The position numbers and the translations under genes were made by a program. This document shows positions 26,704 through 35,564 of a DNA stretch of 64,000 bases, in pieces. The first letter of the stretch is position 1; every line of letters starts with the position of its first letter. Origin of the DNA: Caballeronia concitans (lineage in GTDB: Bacteria > Pseudomonadota > Gammaproteobacteria > Burkholderiales > Burkholderiaceae). The stretch covers positions 62,001 to 126,000 of the forward strand of contig NZ_FCNV02000009.1 in assembly GCF_001544615.1 (NCBI RefSeq), written 5' to 3'. The notes beneath the pieces are model-generated. The model saw only the letters and a program-made list of their open reading frames with translations. It had not been told where the DNA came from and made no database searches.

Positions 26704-27162
26704 TCATCCCTTTCCTGTCCAGCACGCGGACGACTTCGCCGCATCGAGCAGGGCTGCGCCATCCGCTAGGCGGTTCGAGCGCAGCCCGGTTGCATCGATG
26801 ACGAACACGCCGCATGCGTCATTCTGCATGACGCCGGTTGCGATTGGCGCCGCTTCGATCGTGTAGCCGCCGTTCGTCGCGGATTCCTGCAACAGCGCCA
26901 ATCGATAAACCGGCGTGCCGCTCGACGGCGCCTGATCCAGCCCGGCGCCGAGCGCGACGGCATCGGTTCCCGTCTGCGCAAGCCGCGCCGTTTCGACGAA
27001 TTGCACCGCGCGCATGAGCGCCGCCGTTGCCTCCAGCCGATGCGTCTTCGCCACATGCGCCCGATACGCCGGCAGCGCGAATGTCGCGATGATCGCGGCG
27101 ACGCCAAGCGCGATCATCAGTTCGAGCAGGCTGAACCCCGCGCGCTTTAGATGCCGATTCAT
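26704..27162 (-). CDS. pilE: Type IV pilin-like protein (PilE family)
   Basis: 152 aa from the ATG at 27162. A short leader (MNRHLKRAG) and the prepilin motif FSLLELMIALGVAAIIATFALPAY with the conserved Glu at mature position 5 show processing by PilD. Two Cys in the C-terminal region (NDACG and SSACW) probably form the D-region disulfide. It is the last gene of fimT-pilVWX-pilE. It may be a minor pilin rather than the main subunit, since it is short and lies with minor pilins. Confidence 0.85.
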   Translation of the reverse strand: MNRHLKRAGFSLLELMIALGVAAIIATFALPAYRAHVAKTHRLEATAALMRAVQFVETARLAQTGTDAVALGAGLDQAPSSGTPVYRLALLQESATNGGYTIEAAPIATGVMQNDACGVFVIDATGLRSNRLADGAALLDAAKSSACWTGKG

Positions 27163-27170
27163 TACTTTCC

Positions 27171-27671
27171 TCAAAATGGTTTCGCCACCACGCGCCGCCA
27201 GTGCTGCGCGATGCCACTGTTTGTCGAGTCGATCCGCACCTGTAGCCAGGCCTCGGTCTGCGGCTGCGCGCCGAAGCCGCGCGCGGTGACCAGATACGAA
27301 GCCGCCGACGATTGATCCGCTCGCGCCCACGCTTCGATGAGACATTGCGGCGCGCGCATCGCGTACGGCCACGCGGCAAACGGTGCCATCGCCACCGCCG
27401 ACGCGCCCTCGAACGACGCCTTCGACCGCCAGCGCGCCGGTTCCTGATTCGCCGATCCCGTCGCGGGCAACGCCGCCGACAGCATTCGGCTGCAGCGGAT
27501 GAGCGCGCTGTCCGCCGCATGGAACGCCTGGATGCGCTCGCGGGCCGCGACCGTCGTCCGTGCGGCGACGAGCGATGTCTGCAGCCACGCGCTCGCGGTG
27601 ACGAGTATCATCGCGGCGAGCAGCAACACGATGGGCAACACGGTGCCGCGAGATGTCGAGCGTCGCCTCAT
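27171..27671 (-). CDS. pilX: PilX-like pilus assembly protein
   Basis: 166 aa from the ATG at 27671, with a hydrophobic N-terminal segment preceded by a basic leader (MRRRSTSRGTVLPIVLLLAAM). It belongs to the PilX minor-pilin group by position and this N-terminus; PilX proteins lack the canonical Glu5, as this one does. The ATG overlaps the stop of pilW by 4 bp. It starts the tail of the operon and is followed after 8 bp by pilE. Confidence 0.78.
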   Translation of the reverse strand: MRRRSTSRGTVLPIVLLLAAMILVTASAWLQTSLVAARTTVAARERIQAFHAADSALIRCSRMLSAALPATGSANQEPARWRSKASFEGASAVAMAPFAAWPYAMRAPQCLIEAWARADQSSAASYLVTARGFGAQPQTEAWLQVRIDSTNSGIAQHWRRVVAKPF

Positions 27672-28447
27672 GCCGCACCTCCACCGCTTGTCGCCGCCGC
27701 ATTGCGTATCTCGACGCGACGCCAGAACGCCTGCCGCAGCCGGCCATCGGCGACGACGACGGACGCGCCGTTGCAATCGACGTAACTCGCCCTTGCCTTC
27801 GCCAGCACCACGAAGCCGCGCACGAGCACGCACAGGTCGGCGGCGTGAACGTCGGGCCATCGGTCGCGCGGGATCGCGGAGGCATCGACCGCGCTCGACG
27901 CGCCCGTCAGCCAATACAGGACGCGAATGCGCTCGATGCCTTCCACCAGCGGCTGCGCCTGCTTGCCGCTGCCTTCGCAGTACAGTTCGGGCTCGGCCGC
28001 CGACGTGCCGGCTTTCGCATAGAAGCGATTGATGACGAACGCGGTGGCGACGGCCTGGCCGAGGCAGTCGGTCGGCGCGCCCGTGGACGTGGGCCACGTC
28101 GAGACGACATCCGCCGCGTACCGGACCTGCACGCCATCCGACCGGCTCGAGAGCGATTCGCACGTCGCCGACGTCTCCGCGCCGATCACACGGCCTTGCG
28201 CGCAGCCGAAGAGCGGCGCGTCGGCGCGCGCGGCTCCGAAGCCCGCCATCTGAACATGTTGCGCGAGCAGTTCGAGCGCGGTGACCGCGCCATCGTGCAT
28301 ACGGGCAACGTCGGCGGCGCGCTCGAAAGCGGCACGTTGCGCGCGATACAGCGAGAGCGCCGCGACCACGATCAACATGCCGAGCGCAAGCGCAATCGTG
28401 AGTTCGAGCAGCGTCTGGCCGCGCGCGATGACAGAACGCTTGCTCAT
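27668..28447 (-). CDS. pilW: PilW-like minor pilin
   Basis: 259 aa from the ATG at 28447. The prepilin leader and helix are visible as ARGQTLLELTIALALGMLIVVAALSLY, with a Glu five residues after the expected cleavage site. The rest is rich in Cys and resembles PilW (a large minor pilin that primes pilus assembly). Coupled to pilV and pilX by 4-bp ATGA overlaps on both sides. Confidence 0.83.
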   Translation of the reverse strand: MSKRSVIARGQTLLELTIALALGMLIVVAALSLYRAQRAAFERAADVARMHDGAVTALELLAQHVQMAGFGAARADAPLFGCAQGRVIGAETSATCESLSSRSDGVQVRYAADVVSTWPTSTGAPTDCLGQAVATAFVINRFYAKAGTSAAEPELYCEGSGKQAQPLVEGIERIRVLYWLTGASSAVDASAIPRDRWPDVHAADLCVLVRGFVVLAKARASYVDCNGASVVVADGRLRQAFWRRVEIRNAAATSGGGAA

Positions 28448-28827
28448 CGCGCGAACGCCACCGCGATACACGAAGCGCGCGGCTTCGCCTGCGGCTCCGG
28501 ACAGGGATCGGCGCGATCGTCCGCGCGCCAGCTCACGGTCGCGACGTGCGTGCCATCGGCGCGATCCTGCACGGCGACATCGGCATCGGGCAGCAGGGTC
28601 GCCGCCCTCGCCTGCCATTGCGACACGACCGCGCCGCGATCCGCATCGCTTCGCATACCTTCGACGACGGAATCGGCGATCAGCGCGGCGCGTTCCCGCA
28701 TCAGCGCTAGACGCTCGCCACGCGCAAGCGCGCTCTGCACGGCGACGAAGCCGAGCGTGGTGATGGCGGTAATCGAAAGCGCGATCATCACTTCGAGTAA
28801 CGAATCGCCGCATTGGAACGTTCTCAT
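28444..28827 (-). CDS. pilV: PilV-like minor pilin
   Basis: 127 aa from the ATG at 28827. The leader and helix (MRTFQCGDSLLEVMIALSIT) fit a type IV prepilin, with Gly-Asp-Ser-Leu-Leu-Glu around the cleavage site. It is short for PilV but occupies the usual place between fimT and pilW. The start codon overlaps the fimT stop, and its stop overlaps pilW, so the operon is translationally coupled. Confidence 0.8.
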   Translation of the reverse strand: MRTFQCGDSLLEVMIALSITAITTLGFVAVQSALARGERLALMRERAALIADSVVEGMRSDADRGAVVSQWQARAATLLPDADVAVQDRADGTHVATVSWRADDRADPCPEPQAKPRASCIAVAFAR

Positions 28828-29366
28828 GCCGATGCTCCGCAGCTTCCCGCCGTCATGCGCGGACGCCCGCCCGCCGCGAGCCGGATGCAGCGCCGCGCCG
28901 ATGCATTCGCGGCGGATTCGGCGCCGCGCGGGGCGAGATCGAAGCTGCGAAAGCCGCCGATTACTTGCCCCGCAGGCGGCGTGAACGAGAGATCCGTGGC
29001 GGCGCCCGCAATGGCAATCGACGTTATCGCCGGTTCCACGCGCAAAAGCGCGGGGACGCCGTCGCGATCGACGAATAAGGCCCAGCCGCAAGACCAGTCC
29101 GTGATGCCGCTCTCGCAGCTTTTTCCCGATGCAAGGCAATGCCGCGCGGCATCGATGCGGCATAGCGTCACACGCGCGCCGCGTCGCAATGCTTCGGCGC
29201 GGGCAAGTGAGAGCGTGGAAAAAAGCGAGCGCGCGCGGGCATCGACCTGATCGCGCGTCTGCCATGCGAAGAACGAGGGCGTCGCGAAGGTCGCGATGAT
29301 CGCCATGACGGCGAGCACCACGCAAAGTTCGACGAGCGTAAAGCCCGTGAAGGACGTGCGATTCAT
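28824..29366 (-). CDS. fimT: FimT/GspH-family pseudopilin
   Basis: 180 aa from the ATG at 29366, chosen because AAGGA sits six bases upstream (an ATG two codons earlier is possible). The prepilin site FTGFTLVELCVVLAVMAIIAT and the ARSLFSTLSLARAEALRRG segment are hallmarks of FimT/GspH. First gene of the minor-pilin operon. A 26-bp motif shared with the region near ybaK lies about 60 bp upstream. Confidence 0.88.
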   Translation of the reverse strand: MNRTSFTGFTLVELCVVLAVMAIIATFATPSFFAWQTRDQVDARARSLFSTLSLARAEALRRGARVTLCRIDAARHCLASGKSCESGITDWSCGWALFVDRDGVPALLRVEPAITSIAIAGAATDLSFTPPAGQVIGGFRSFDLAPRGAESAANASARRCIRLAAGGRPRMTAGSCGASA

Positions 29367-29429
29367 CTGCATTCCTTATCGATTCGAATTGAACGAACGC
29401 CGAATCTATCGGGAAACAACGCGCGCCGC

Positions 29430-29455
29430 CATTAGCCGAACGGCCTAGTGTTCGA
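29430..29455. promoter_or_regulatory. 26-bp conserved motif, copy B
   Basis: CATTAGCCGAACGGCCTAGT plus GTTCGA, agreeing at 22 of 26 positions with copy A (2021-2046). The palindromic core is (A/G)GCCGNNCGGCC. It lies between nrdR and fimT, about 64 bp before the fimT start, where an operator would be expected. The protein that binds is unknown. Confidence 0.5.
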
Positions 29456-29525
29456 GCGGCGTCGCCCTCGGCACACTACGCGAGGGAAACGGAAAAGGCC
29501 TGGCGGAGGAAGGATGAAACGAGAA

Positions 29526-30008
29526 TCAGCGCTTACGGGAAGCGGATTTCTTGGGCGCGGCGCGGCGGAATTCGTCGAGCACGTCTTCGAATTCGGAGAC
29601 GTCTTCGAAGCGCTTGTAGACGGACGCAAACCGCACGTAGGCGATGGTATCGAGCTGGCGCAATTCGTTCATCACGAGTTCGCCGAGCCGTTCGCTTTGT
29701 ACTTCGCGCTCGCCGCTGCCAAGCAATTGATATTCGATGCGCGCGACAGCGGCATCGATGGCGTCGGCCGCGACGGGCCGCTTGCGCAACGCCAGCTTCA
29801 TGCTCGCGACGATCTTGCGGCGGTCGAACTCGGTGCGGCTGCCGTCTTTCTTGACGACCGAAGGCAGCGCCAGTTCGACGCGCTCATACGTGGTGAAACG
29901 CTTGTCGCACGCCGGACAGCGACGCCGCCGCCGAATGGCCGCGCCATCCTCCGACACGCGAGAATCCACGACCTGAGTGTCTTCGTGTCGGCAGAATGGG
30001 CAGCGCAT
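29526..30008 (-). CDS. nrdR: NrdR, ribonucleotide reductase repressor
   Basis: 160 aa. An N-terminal zinc ribbon (CPFC...CPAC) and an ATP-cone ([16 protein letters not shown]) form the usual NrdR. It binds NrdR boxes when loaded with dATP and represses ribonucleotide reductase genes. In Burkholderiaceae nrdR lies next to glyA, as here: its start is 18 bp after the glyA stop, so they are probably cotranscribed. Confidence 0.96.
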   Translation of the reverse strand: MRCPFCRHEDTQVVDSRVSEDGAAIRRRRRCPACDKRFTTYERVELALPSVVKKDGSRTEFDRRKIVASMKLALRKRPVAADAIDAAVARIEYQLLGSGEREVQSERLGELVMNELRQLDTIAYVRFASVYKRFEDVSEFEDVLDEFRRAAPKKSASRKR

Positions 30009-30026
30009 TGGCGTGTGTCTCGCGAA

Positions 30027-31274
30027 TCAGCGGTAGACCGGGAAGCGCTTGGTCAGCTCGGCCACTTGCCCGCGCACGCGTTCGAGGTTCGCCTGATCTT
30101 CCGGATTGTCGAGCACATCCGCGATGAGATTGCCGACGATCTCCGCTTCCTTCACGCCGAAACCGCGCGTGGTCATCGCGGGCGAGCCGAGACGCACGCC
30201 GCTCGTGACGAACGGCTTTTCCGGATCGTTAGGAATCGCGTTCTTGTTGACCGTGATGTGCGCGGCGCCGAGCGCGGCTTCCGCAGCCTTGCCGGTGATG
30301 TTCTTCGCGCGCAGATCGACGAGCATCACGTGGCTTTCCGTGCGACCCGACACGATGCGCAGGCCGCGCTTCACCAGCGTTTCGGCGAGCACGCGCGCGT
30401 TGTCGATCACGCCTTGCTGATACGTCTTGAATTCCGGCGCGAGCGCTTCCTTGAACGCGACGGCCTTCGCGGCGATCACGTGCATGAGCGGGCCGCCCTG
30501 AATGCCGGGGAAGATCGCGGAGTTGATCTGCTTCTCGAACTCCGCCTTCATCAGGATGACGCCGCCGCGCGGGCCGCGCAGGCTCTTGTGCGTGGTCGTC
30601 GTGACGAAATCCGCGTGCGGCACCGGGTTCGGATAGAGGCCGGCGGCGACGAGACCCGCGTAGTGCGCCATGTCGACCATGAAGTAAGCGCCGACGGCCT
30701 TCGCGATCTTCGACAGACGTTCGAAGTCGATACGCAGCGCGAACGCCGACGCGCCCGCCACGATCAGCTTCGGCTTGTGTTCCTTGGCGAGCGCTTCGGT
30801 CTTTTCATAGTCGATGTCTTCGGCTTCGTTGAGGCCATAGCTCACCACGTTGAACCACTTGCCCGACATGTTGACGGGCGAGCCGTGCGTCAAGTGACCG
30901 CCTTCGGCGAGGCTCATGCCCATGATGGTGTCGCCCGGCTTCAGCACGGCGAAGAACACACCCTGGTTAGCCTGCGAGCCGGAGTTCGGCTGCACGTTCG
31001 CGGCTTCCGCGCCGAAAAGGTGCTTCACGCGGTCGATGGCGAGCTGCTCGACGATATCCACGTATTCGCAGCCGCCGTAATAGCGCTTACCGGGATAGCC
31101 TTCGGCGTATTTGTTCGTGAGTTGGGAACCCTGCGCGGCCATGACGGCGGGCGAGGTGTAGTTTTCCGAGGCGATCAGTTCGATGTGATCTTCCTGACGG
31201 CGGTTTTCCTGCTCGATCGCCTTGAGCAATTCGGGATCGACTTTGGCAAGGGTACTTTCGGCTCTGTCGAACAT
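30027..31274 (-). CDS. glyA: Serine hydroxymethyltransferase
   Basis: 415 aa, standard length. The PLP lysine lies at about K230 in [14 protein letters not shown]. The enzyme exchanges a one-carbon unit between serine and tetrahydrofolate. It leads a glyA-nrdR transcript. The ATG is preceded by a weak ribosome site, and a good sigma-70-type promoter lies far upstream (31530-31558), giving a leader of about 245 nt. Confidence 0.97.
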   Translation of the reverse strand: MFDRAESTLAKVDPELLKAIEQENRRQEDHIELIASENYTSPAVMAAQGSQLTNKYAEGYPGKRYYGGCEYVDIVEQLAIDRVKHLFGAEAANVQPNSGSQANQGVFFAVLKPGDTIMGMSLAEGGHLTHGSPVNMSGKWFNVVSYGLNEAEDIDYEKTEALAKEHKPKLIVAGASAFALRIDFERLSKIAKAVGAYFMVDMAHYAGLVAAGLYPNPVPHADFVTTTTHKSLRGPRGGVILMKAEFEKQINSAIFPGIQGGPLMHVIAAKAVAFKEALAPEFKTYQQGVIDNARVLAETLVKRGLRIVSGRTESHVMLVDLRAKNITGKAAEAALGAAHITVNKNAIPNDPEKPFVTSGVRLGSPAMTTRGFGVKEAEIVGNLIADVLDNPEDQANLERVRGQVAELTKRFPVYR

Positions 31275-31529
31275 ACGTTTTCCGTGAAATCAGAACAGGT
31301 TGACCGGGACGCGCGGGCGCATGAAGGGCTGGACACCGATGAAGTCCAGACGCGACGGATGAGGGAAGACTCCGGTTTCGCGGAACGGACAGCCACCGGC
31401 AACGCAGCGACGGCGCGCGGATCTCAGCTGCCCAGGCGAACGGCAAAACGACGCTCCGCGCTTCCTAGTGGGTCGTTCCACCTTGAATCCGAAGATCCTA
31501 TCGCCAGTCACGCGGGGTTTGAGCGTTGT

Positions 31530-31558
31530 AGTTTAATGGGCGGCAGGGCTTTAGGCAA
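31530..31558 (-). promoter_or_regulatory. Probable glyA promoter with long leader
   Basis: On the minus strand TTGCCT (31553-31558), a 17-bp spacer and TAAACT (31530-31535) make a good sigma-70 promoter. The transcript would have a leader of about 245 nt before glyA. I looked for the glycine-riboswitch core in it and did not find it. The remainder of 31275-31742 shows no gene. Confidence 0.55.
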
Positions 31559-31742
31559 CCGGCCCCAGGGCCAATGGGCATGCGGCTCGGGCGGGCCGCG
31601 GTCGCGCTCAAAAGCACGACCGTTCGCACGCACGGTTACTTGCCGCGCCGCATCAACCGAAGTACTCTTTGCGCCGTTGCCGGACACGCGCCCGCGCGCG
31701 GTCCGGTTCCGTCTATCGCTCCTATCGAACCGGAGTTCGACC

Positions 31743-32489
31743 ATGATCGTCTTCGTCACCGGCGCATCCGCCGGCTTCGGCGCTGCCATCGCGCGCACTT
31801 TCGTCAAGGGCGGCCATCGCGTGATCGCGGCGGCGCGTCGCAAAGAGCGGCTCGTCGAGCTGTCTAAAGAACTCGGCGACGCGCTGCTGCCCATCGAGCT
31901 CGATGTACGCGACGGCAACGCCATCAAGAATGCAGTCGCCTCGCTGCCCGAAGCGTTCGCGCACATCGACGTGCTGGTGAACAACGCGGGCCTCGCCCTG
32001 GGCCTCGAACCCGCACAACGCGCGAACCTCGACGATTGGCAGAACATGATCGACACGAACTGCGCGGGCCTCGTCGCGGTCACGCACGCAATCCTGCCGG
32101 GTATGGTCGAGCGCAATCGCGGTCACGTCTTCAATCTGGGCTCGGTGGCGGCGACGTATCCGTATCCCGGCGGCAACGTGTACGGCGCGACGAAGGCGTT
32201 CGTGCGCCAGTTCAGCCTGAATCTGCGCGCCGACCTCGCGGGCACGGCGCTGCGCGTCACGGACATCGAGCCGGGACTTTGCGGCGGCACCGAGTTTTCG
32301 AATGTGCGCTTCAAGGGCGACGACGATAAAGCAGCGTCGGTCTATAAAGACGTGCAGCCGCTCACGGCCGAAGACATCGCCGACGCCATTTACTGGATCG
32401 CCACGCGCCCCGCTCACGTCAATATCAACGCAATCGAACTGATGCCGATCGCGCAGACGTTCGGACCGTTGCAAATTCACCGCGGCTAA
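31743..32489 (+). CDS. ydfG: YdfG-like NADP-dependent SDR oxidoreductase
   Basis: 248 aa from the ATG at 31743, with GGAG eight bases upstream. The dinucleotide loop TGASAGFG (6-13), the VNNAG motif and the catalytic YxxxK (Y147, K151) of classical SDRs are present. It matches the 3-hydroxy acid (serine) dehydrogenase YdfG, which also reduces malonic semialdehyde. It is divergent from glyA, and the two share a 468-bp intergenic region. Confidence 0.92.
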   Translation: MIVFVTGASAGFGAAIARTFVKGGHRVIAAARRKERLVELSKELGDALLPIELDVRDGNAIKNAVASLPEAFAHIDVLVNNAGLALGLEPAQRANLDDWQNMIDTNCAGLVAVTHAILPGMVERNRGHVFNLGSVAATYPYPGGNVYGATKAFVRQFSLNLRADLAGTALRVTDIEPGLCGGTEFSNVRFKGDDDKAASVYKDVQPLTAEDIADAIYWIATRPAHVNINAIELMPIAQTFGPLQIHRG

Positions 32490-32615
32490 AGCACCAAGTC
32501 TCAGAGGATTTGGCGAGCGCGCAGCGTGTTCCGGTAAAATGCCGCCGATGAATATTTGTCAAAAAGCAAGCCATAGCGGGCCGGTCGGCCCGGGCGCGAG
32601 CGGGACGGCGCAAAG

Positions 32616-33092
32616 GTGAGCGATCCATTGGTTTTCGAATGGCCGATTCGCGTGTATTACGAGGACACCGACGCCGGTGGCATCGTTTTTTACGCGAATT
32701 ACCTGAAGTTCTTCGAGCGGGCGCGCACCGAATGGCTGCGCGCATGCGGCATCGACCAGCAGCGTCTCGCGGAATCGGACGGCATCGTGTTCGTCGTGAA
32801 AAGGACGTCGGTCGATTATTCGGCGCCCGCGCGTCTCGACGACGTCATCCGTATCGCGAGCCGTATCGAGCGGCTCGGTCGCGCATCGGTGGACTTTCAT
32901 CAGGAAGCGTGGCGTGACGGCGTGCTGCTCGCGACCGGCGATATTCGTGTCGCTTCGGTGAATCGCGCGTCGATGCGGCCTGCCGGCATTCCCGAACCCG
33001 TGCTCGACGGATTAAAGCGCGGTCCTCATATGGCGAGCATCGCGATTGCTGAACAGCCCTCCTTGCCCGAATGCGGATCCAGCCGTGGTTAG
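32616..33092 (+). CDS. ybgC: Tol-Pal-associated acyl-CoA thioesterase YbgC
   Basis: 158 aa from a GTG at 32616. A hot-dog thioesterase with the motif YYEDTDAGGIVFYANYLKFFERARTEWLR (in two runs), including the catalytic Asp. YbgC hydrolyses acyl-CoA and is linked to Tol-Pal in most proteobacteria. A 23-codon frame starts at 32548 and ends in a TGA at 32617-32619 that overlaps the GTG start; whether it matters is unclear. A hairpin separates the gene from tolQ. Confidence 0.93.
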   Translation: MSDPLVFEWPIRVYYEDTDAGGIVFYANYLKFFERARTEWLRACGIDQQRLAESDGIVFVVKRTSVDYSAPARLDDVIRIASRIERLGRASVDFHQEAWRDGVLLATGDIRVASVNRASMRPAGIPEPVLDGLKRGPHMASIAIAEQPSLPECGSSRG

Positions 33093-33112
33093 CGAAGTAA
33101 TGACAATCGAAA

Positions 33113-33142
33113 AAGAGCCGGCCGTCGCGCGGCTTTCGTTTT
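33113..33142 (+). terminator. Hairpin after ybgC
   Basis: AGCCG and CGGCT arms with GC extensions around CGTC, followed by TTCGTTTTATT. It lies 20 bp after the ybgC stop and may partly terminate before tolQ. The stem has mismatches, so strength is uncertain. Confidence 0.5.
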
Positions 33143-33216
33143 ATTCACATCTGACTCACGAAAGCGTAACGCGCTCCTGACCGAATGCCTTTTCCGGGAC
33201 GCAACAGCAGACCTTT

Positions 33217-33894
33217 ATGAACAATACACAAGACTTGTCGATCGTTTCTCTCGTCGTACACGCGAGCGTCCTCGCTCAAGCCGTGATGGCGTTGTTGCTG
33301 CTTTTATCGCTTCTTTCGTGGACTTTCATTTTCCGCAAGTGGTTTGCCATTCGCCGCGCGCGTGCGCAGACGGAGCGTTTCGAACGCGATTTCTGGTCCG
33401 GCGGCGACCTGCAGGCGCTGTATCAGAGCGCGGCGAACAATCGCCACACCATCGGCGCGCTGGAGCGTATCTTTGAATCCGGCATGCGCGAATTCCTGAA
33501 GGGCAAGGAACGCCGCATCACCGATCCGAGCGCGATTCTCGACGGCTCCCGCCGCGCCATGCGCGCCGCCTTTCAGCGCGAAATGGACGTGCTCGAAGCC
33601 AATCTGGCGTTTCTCGCTTCGGTCGGCTCAGTGAGTCCGTATATCGGTCTCTTCGGCACGGTGTGGGGCATCATGAACTCGTTCCGCGGTCTGGCCAACG
33701 TGCAGCAGGCGACGCTTGCGAACGTCGCGCCGGGCATCGCCGAGGCGCTCGTCGCCACCGCGATCGGCCTGTTCGCCGCGATTCCCGCCGTCGTCGCGTA
33801 CAACCGTTACGCCCACGACATCGATCGCCTGGCGATCCGCTTCGAGACCTTCATCGAAGAGTTCTCGAACATCTTGCAGCGTCAGGCGCACTAA
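33217..33894 (+). CDS. tolQ: TolQ inner-membrane proton channel protein
   Basis: 225 aa with three membrane helices in the ExbB/MotA pattern; the block FGTVWGIMNSFRGLANVQQATLANVAPGIAEALVATAIGLFAAIPAVVAYNRY (in several runs) contains the conserved channel residues. TolQ with TolR uses the proton gradient to drive TolA, keeping the outer membrane tight during division. First gene of tolQRAB-pal-cpoB, 12 bp before tolR. Confidence 0.96.
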   Translation: MNNTQDLSIVSLVVHASVLAQAVMALLLLLSLLSWTFIFRKWFAIRRARAQTERFERDFWSGGDLQALYQSAANNRHTIGALERIFESGMREFLKGKERRITDPSAILDGSRRAMRAAFQREMDVLEANLAFLASVGSVSPYIGLFGTVWGIMNSFRGLANVQQATLANVAPGIAEALVATAIGLFAAIPAVVAYNRYAHDIDRLAIRFETFIEEFSNILQRQAH

Positions 33895-33906
33895 GAGGAG
33901 CTCGCG

Positions 33907-34350
33907 ATGGCAGGCCCGATTCGTTCCAGCATGCGCGGCAGCTCGCGTCGCGCGATGGCCGACATCAACGTCGTGCCGTACATCGACGTGATGCTCGTGC
34001 TGCTCGTCATTTTCATGGTGACGGCGCCGCTCGTTTCACCGTCGATCATTAATCTGCCGACCGTCGGCAACGCGCAGCCGCAGGAACAGCAGCCGCCGCT
34101 CGTCATCAACATCAAGGCCGACGGCAGCATGAACGTGCGCTACAAGGAAGAAGGCGGCGCGACGCAAGAACAGAAGATGACGATGGCCGACCTCAATAGC
34201 TTCGTGCTCAACCGGCAGGAGTTGCATCCGGATCAGCCCGTTGTGATCGCGGCGGACAAGACGGTGAAATACGAAGCCGTCATGAACGTGATGTCCGATA
34301 TGAAGGCGCGCGGCGTGAAGCGCGTCGGATTGCTCGTCAAATCGCAATGA
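33907..34350 (+). CDS. tolR: TolR
   Basis: 147 aa, one N-terminal membrane helix with the functional Asp (NVVPYIDVMLVLLVIFMVT) and a periplasmic domain. TolR couples TolQ to TolA and may bind peptidoglycan. It overlaps the start of tolA by 4 bp (ATGA). Confidence 0.96.
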   Translation: MAGPIRSSMRGSSRRAMADINVVPYIDVMLVLLVIFMVTAPLVSPSIINLPTVGNAQPQEQQPPLVINIKADGSMNVRYKEEGGATQEQKMTMADLNSFVLNRQELHPDQPVVIAADKTVKYEAVMNVMSDMKARGVKRVGLLVKSQ

Positions 34351-35459
34351 TCGATCGTCGCACCAGTCCGCCCCAGCAGGCACGTCCACGCTCCGCGCGG
34401 CCCGCTCGCCCGCCGCGCGAACGCGGCACGGGCAAGGCGTTCGCGCTCGCGGCGGTCATGCATCTGCTGCTCGGCTGGCTGCTTTATCACGGCATCAACT
34501 GGCAGAACAACACGCCGGCAGGCGCGGAAGCCGAAATCTGGACCGACATTCCGGACATGTCCACGCCGACGCCGCGCCCCGCTCCTCCGCCGCCCGCGCC
34601 GGTGAAGGTGCAGCCCGCGCCGCCGCCCGCGAAGGACGAAGAGGCGGACATCGCCTTGCAGGAAAAGAAGCGCAAGCAACAGGAAGCCGCCGCGCGCGAA
34701 GCGCAGCTCGCCGAGCAGCGCCGCCAGCAGGAAGCGCGCGACGAAGCCGAAGCGAAGCGTCAGCAGCAACTGGCCGCGCAAGCCGCCGCCGCTGCCGCCG
34801 CGCAAAAGGCAATGCAGGACAAACAGAAGCAGATCGAAAAGCAGCGTCAGGCCGATTTGCAGAAGCAACAGCAGCAGCAGAAGGCGCAGCAAGAGAAGGA
34901 ACGCCAGGAACAGCAGGCCGAAGCCCAGAAGGCCGAGCAGCTCAAGGAACAGAAGGAAGCCAAGGAAGCGAAGGCCAAGGCCGACGCTCAAGCCAAGGCG
35001 AAGGCCGATGCCGACGCGAAAGCCAAGGCAGCGGCCAAAGCGAAGGCCGACGCCGAAGCCAAGGCGAAGGTCGATCAGGAACGCAAGGCTCGGCTCGCGC
35101 AGTTGCAAGGACAGTTGGGCGGCGGCACCGCGTCGAGCGGCGAAGGGTTGGCGAAGAGCGGCACCGGACGCGGCGCGGGCGGCAACGCCACGTCACCGGG
35201 TTATGCGGAGAAGGTGCAGCGGCGCGTGCGGCCGAATATCGTGTGGGCCGGCGAAACCGCGGGGCTGGAAACGGTCGTTTCGGTGCGCTGCTCGCCCTCG
35301 GGCACGCTGCTGTCGGCGAGCATCAGCCGGTCGAGCGGCAATGAACAATGGGATCAGGCGGCGCTGCGCGCAGTGCAGCGTTCGGACCCGATGCCGGTCG
35401 ACACCGACGGCAAGGCGCCCGATCACTTCACCATCACGCTGCGCCCGGCGGGAGGCTGA
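34347..35459 (+). CDS. tolA: TolA
   Basis: 370 aa. A membrane helix (about residues 30-52) anchors it; residues about 90-250 are a very long Ala/Lys/Glu/Gln coiled-coil helix; and the C-terminal domain (TolA III, about 270-370) contains VRPNIVWAGET and SSGNEQWDQAALRAV. It spans the periplasm and contacts Pal and TolB. It is the translational follower of tolR. Confidence 0.94.
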   Translation: MIDRRTSPPQQARPRSARPARPPRERGTGKAFALAAVMHLLLGWLLYHGINWQNNTPAGAEAEIWTDIPDMSTPTPRPAPPPPAPVKVQPAPPPAKDEEADIALQEKKRKQQEAAAREAQLAEQRRQQEARDEAEAKRQQQLAAQAAAAAAAQKAMQDKQKQIEKQRQADLQKQQQQQKAQQEKERQEQQAEAQKAEQLKEQKEAKEAKAKADAQAKAKADADAKAKAAAKAKADAEAKAKVDQERKARLAQLQGQLGGGTASSGEGLAKSGTGRGAGGNATSPGYAEKVQRRVRPNIVWAGETAGLETVVSVRCSPSGTLLSASISRSSGNEQWDQAALRAVQRSDPMPVDTDGKAPDHFTITLRPAGG

Positions 35460-35564
35460 TCGCCCGGCTGCGCAAGGCGTGGCCGGTGGGAACGAATCGT
35501 GCAATCGGGGGTCTTTCTGCATTCCCCGGACACTTGAAAACGCTTTTTTCGGAACCTAAACAGC

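Noticed and set aside
31290-31511. 73-codon minus-strand frame in the glyA leader
   Set aside because: Arg-rich shadow-like product and no ribosome site; more likely untranslated leader.
31275-31535. Glycine riboswitch before glyA
   Set aside because: The conserved core blocks of the glycine aptamer could not be found on the transcribed strand.
29448-31742. Plus-strand frame extending upstream of ydfG across nrdR and glyA
   Set aside because: It is the complement of nrdR and glyA; ydfG homology and a ribosome site begin at 31743.
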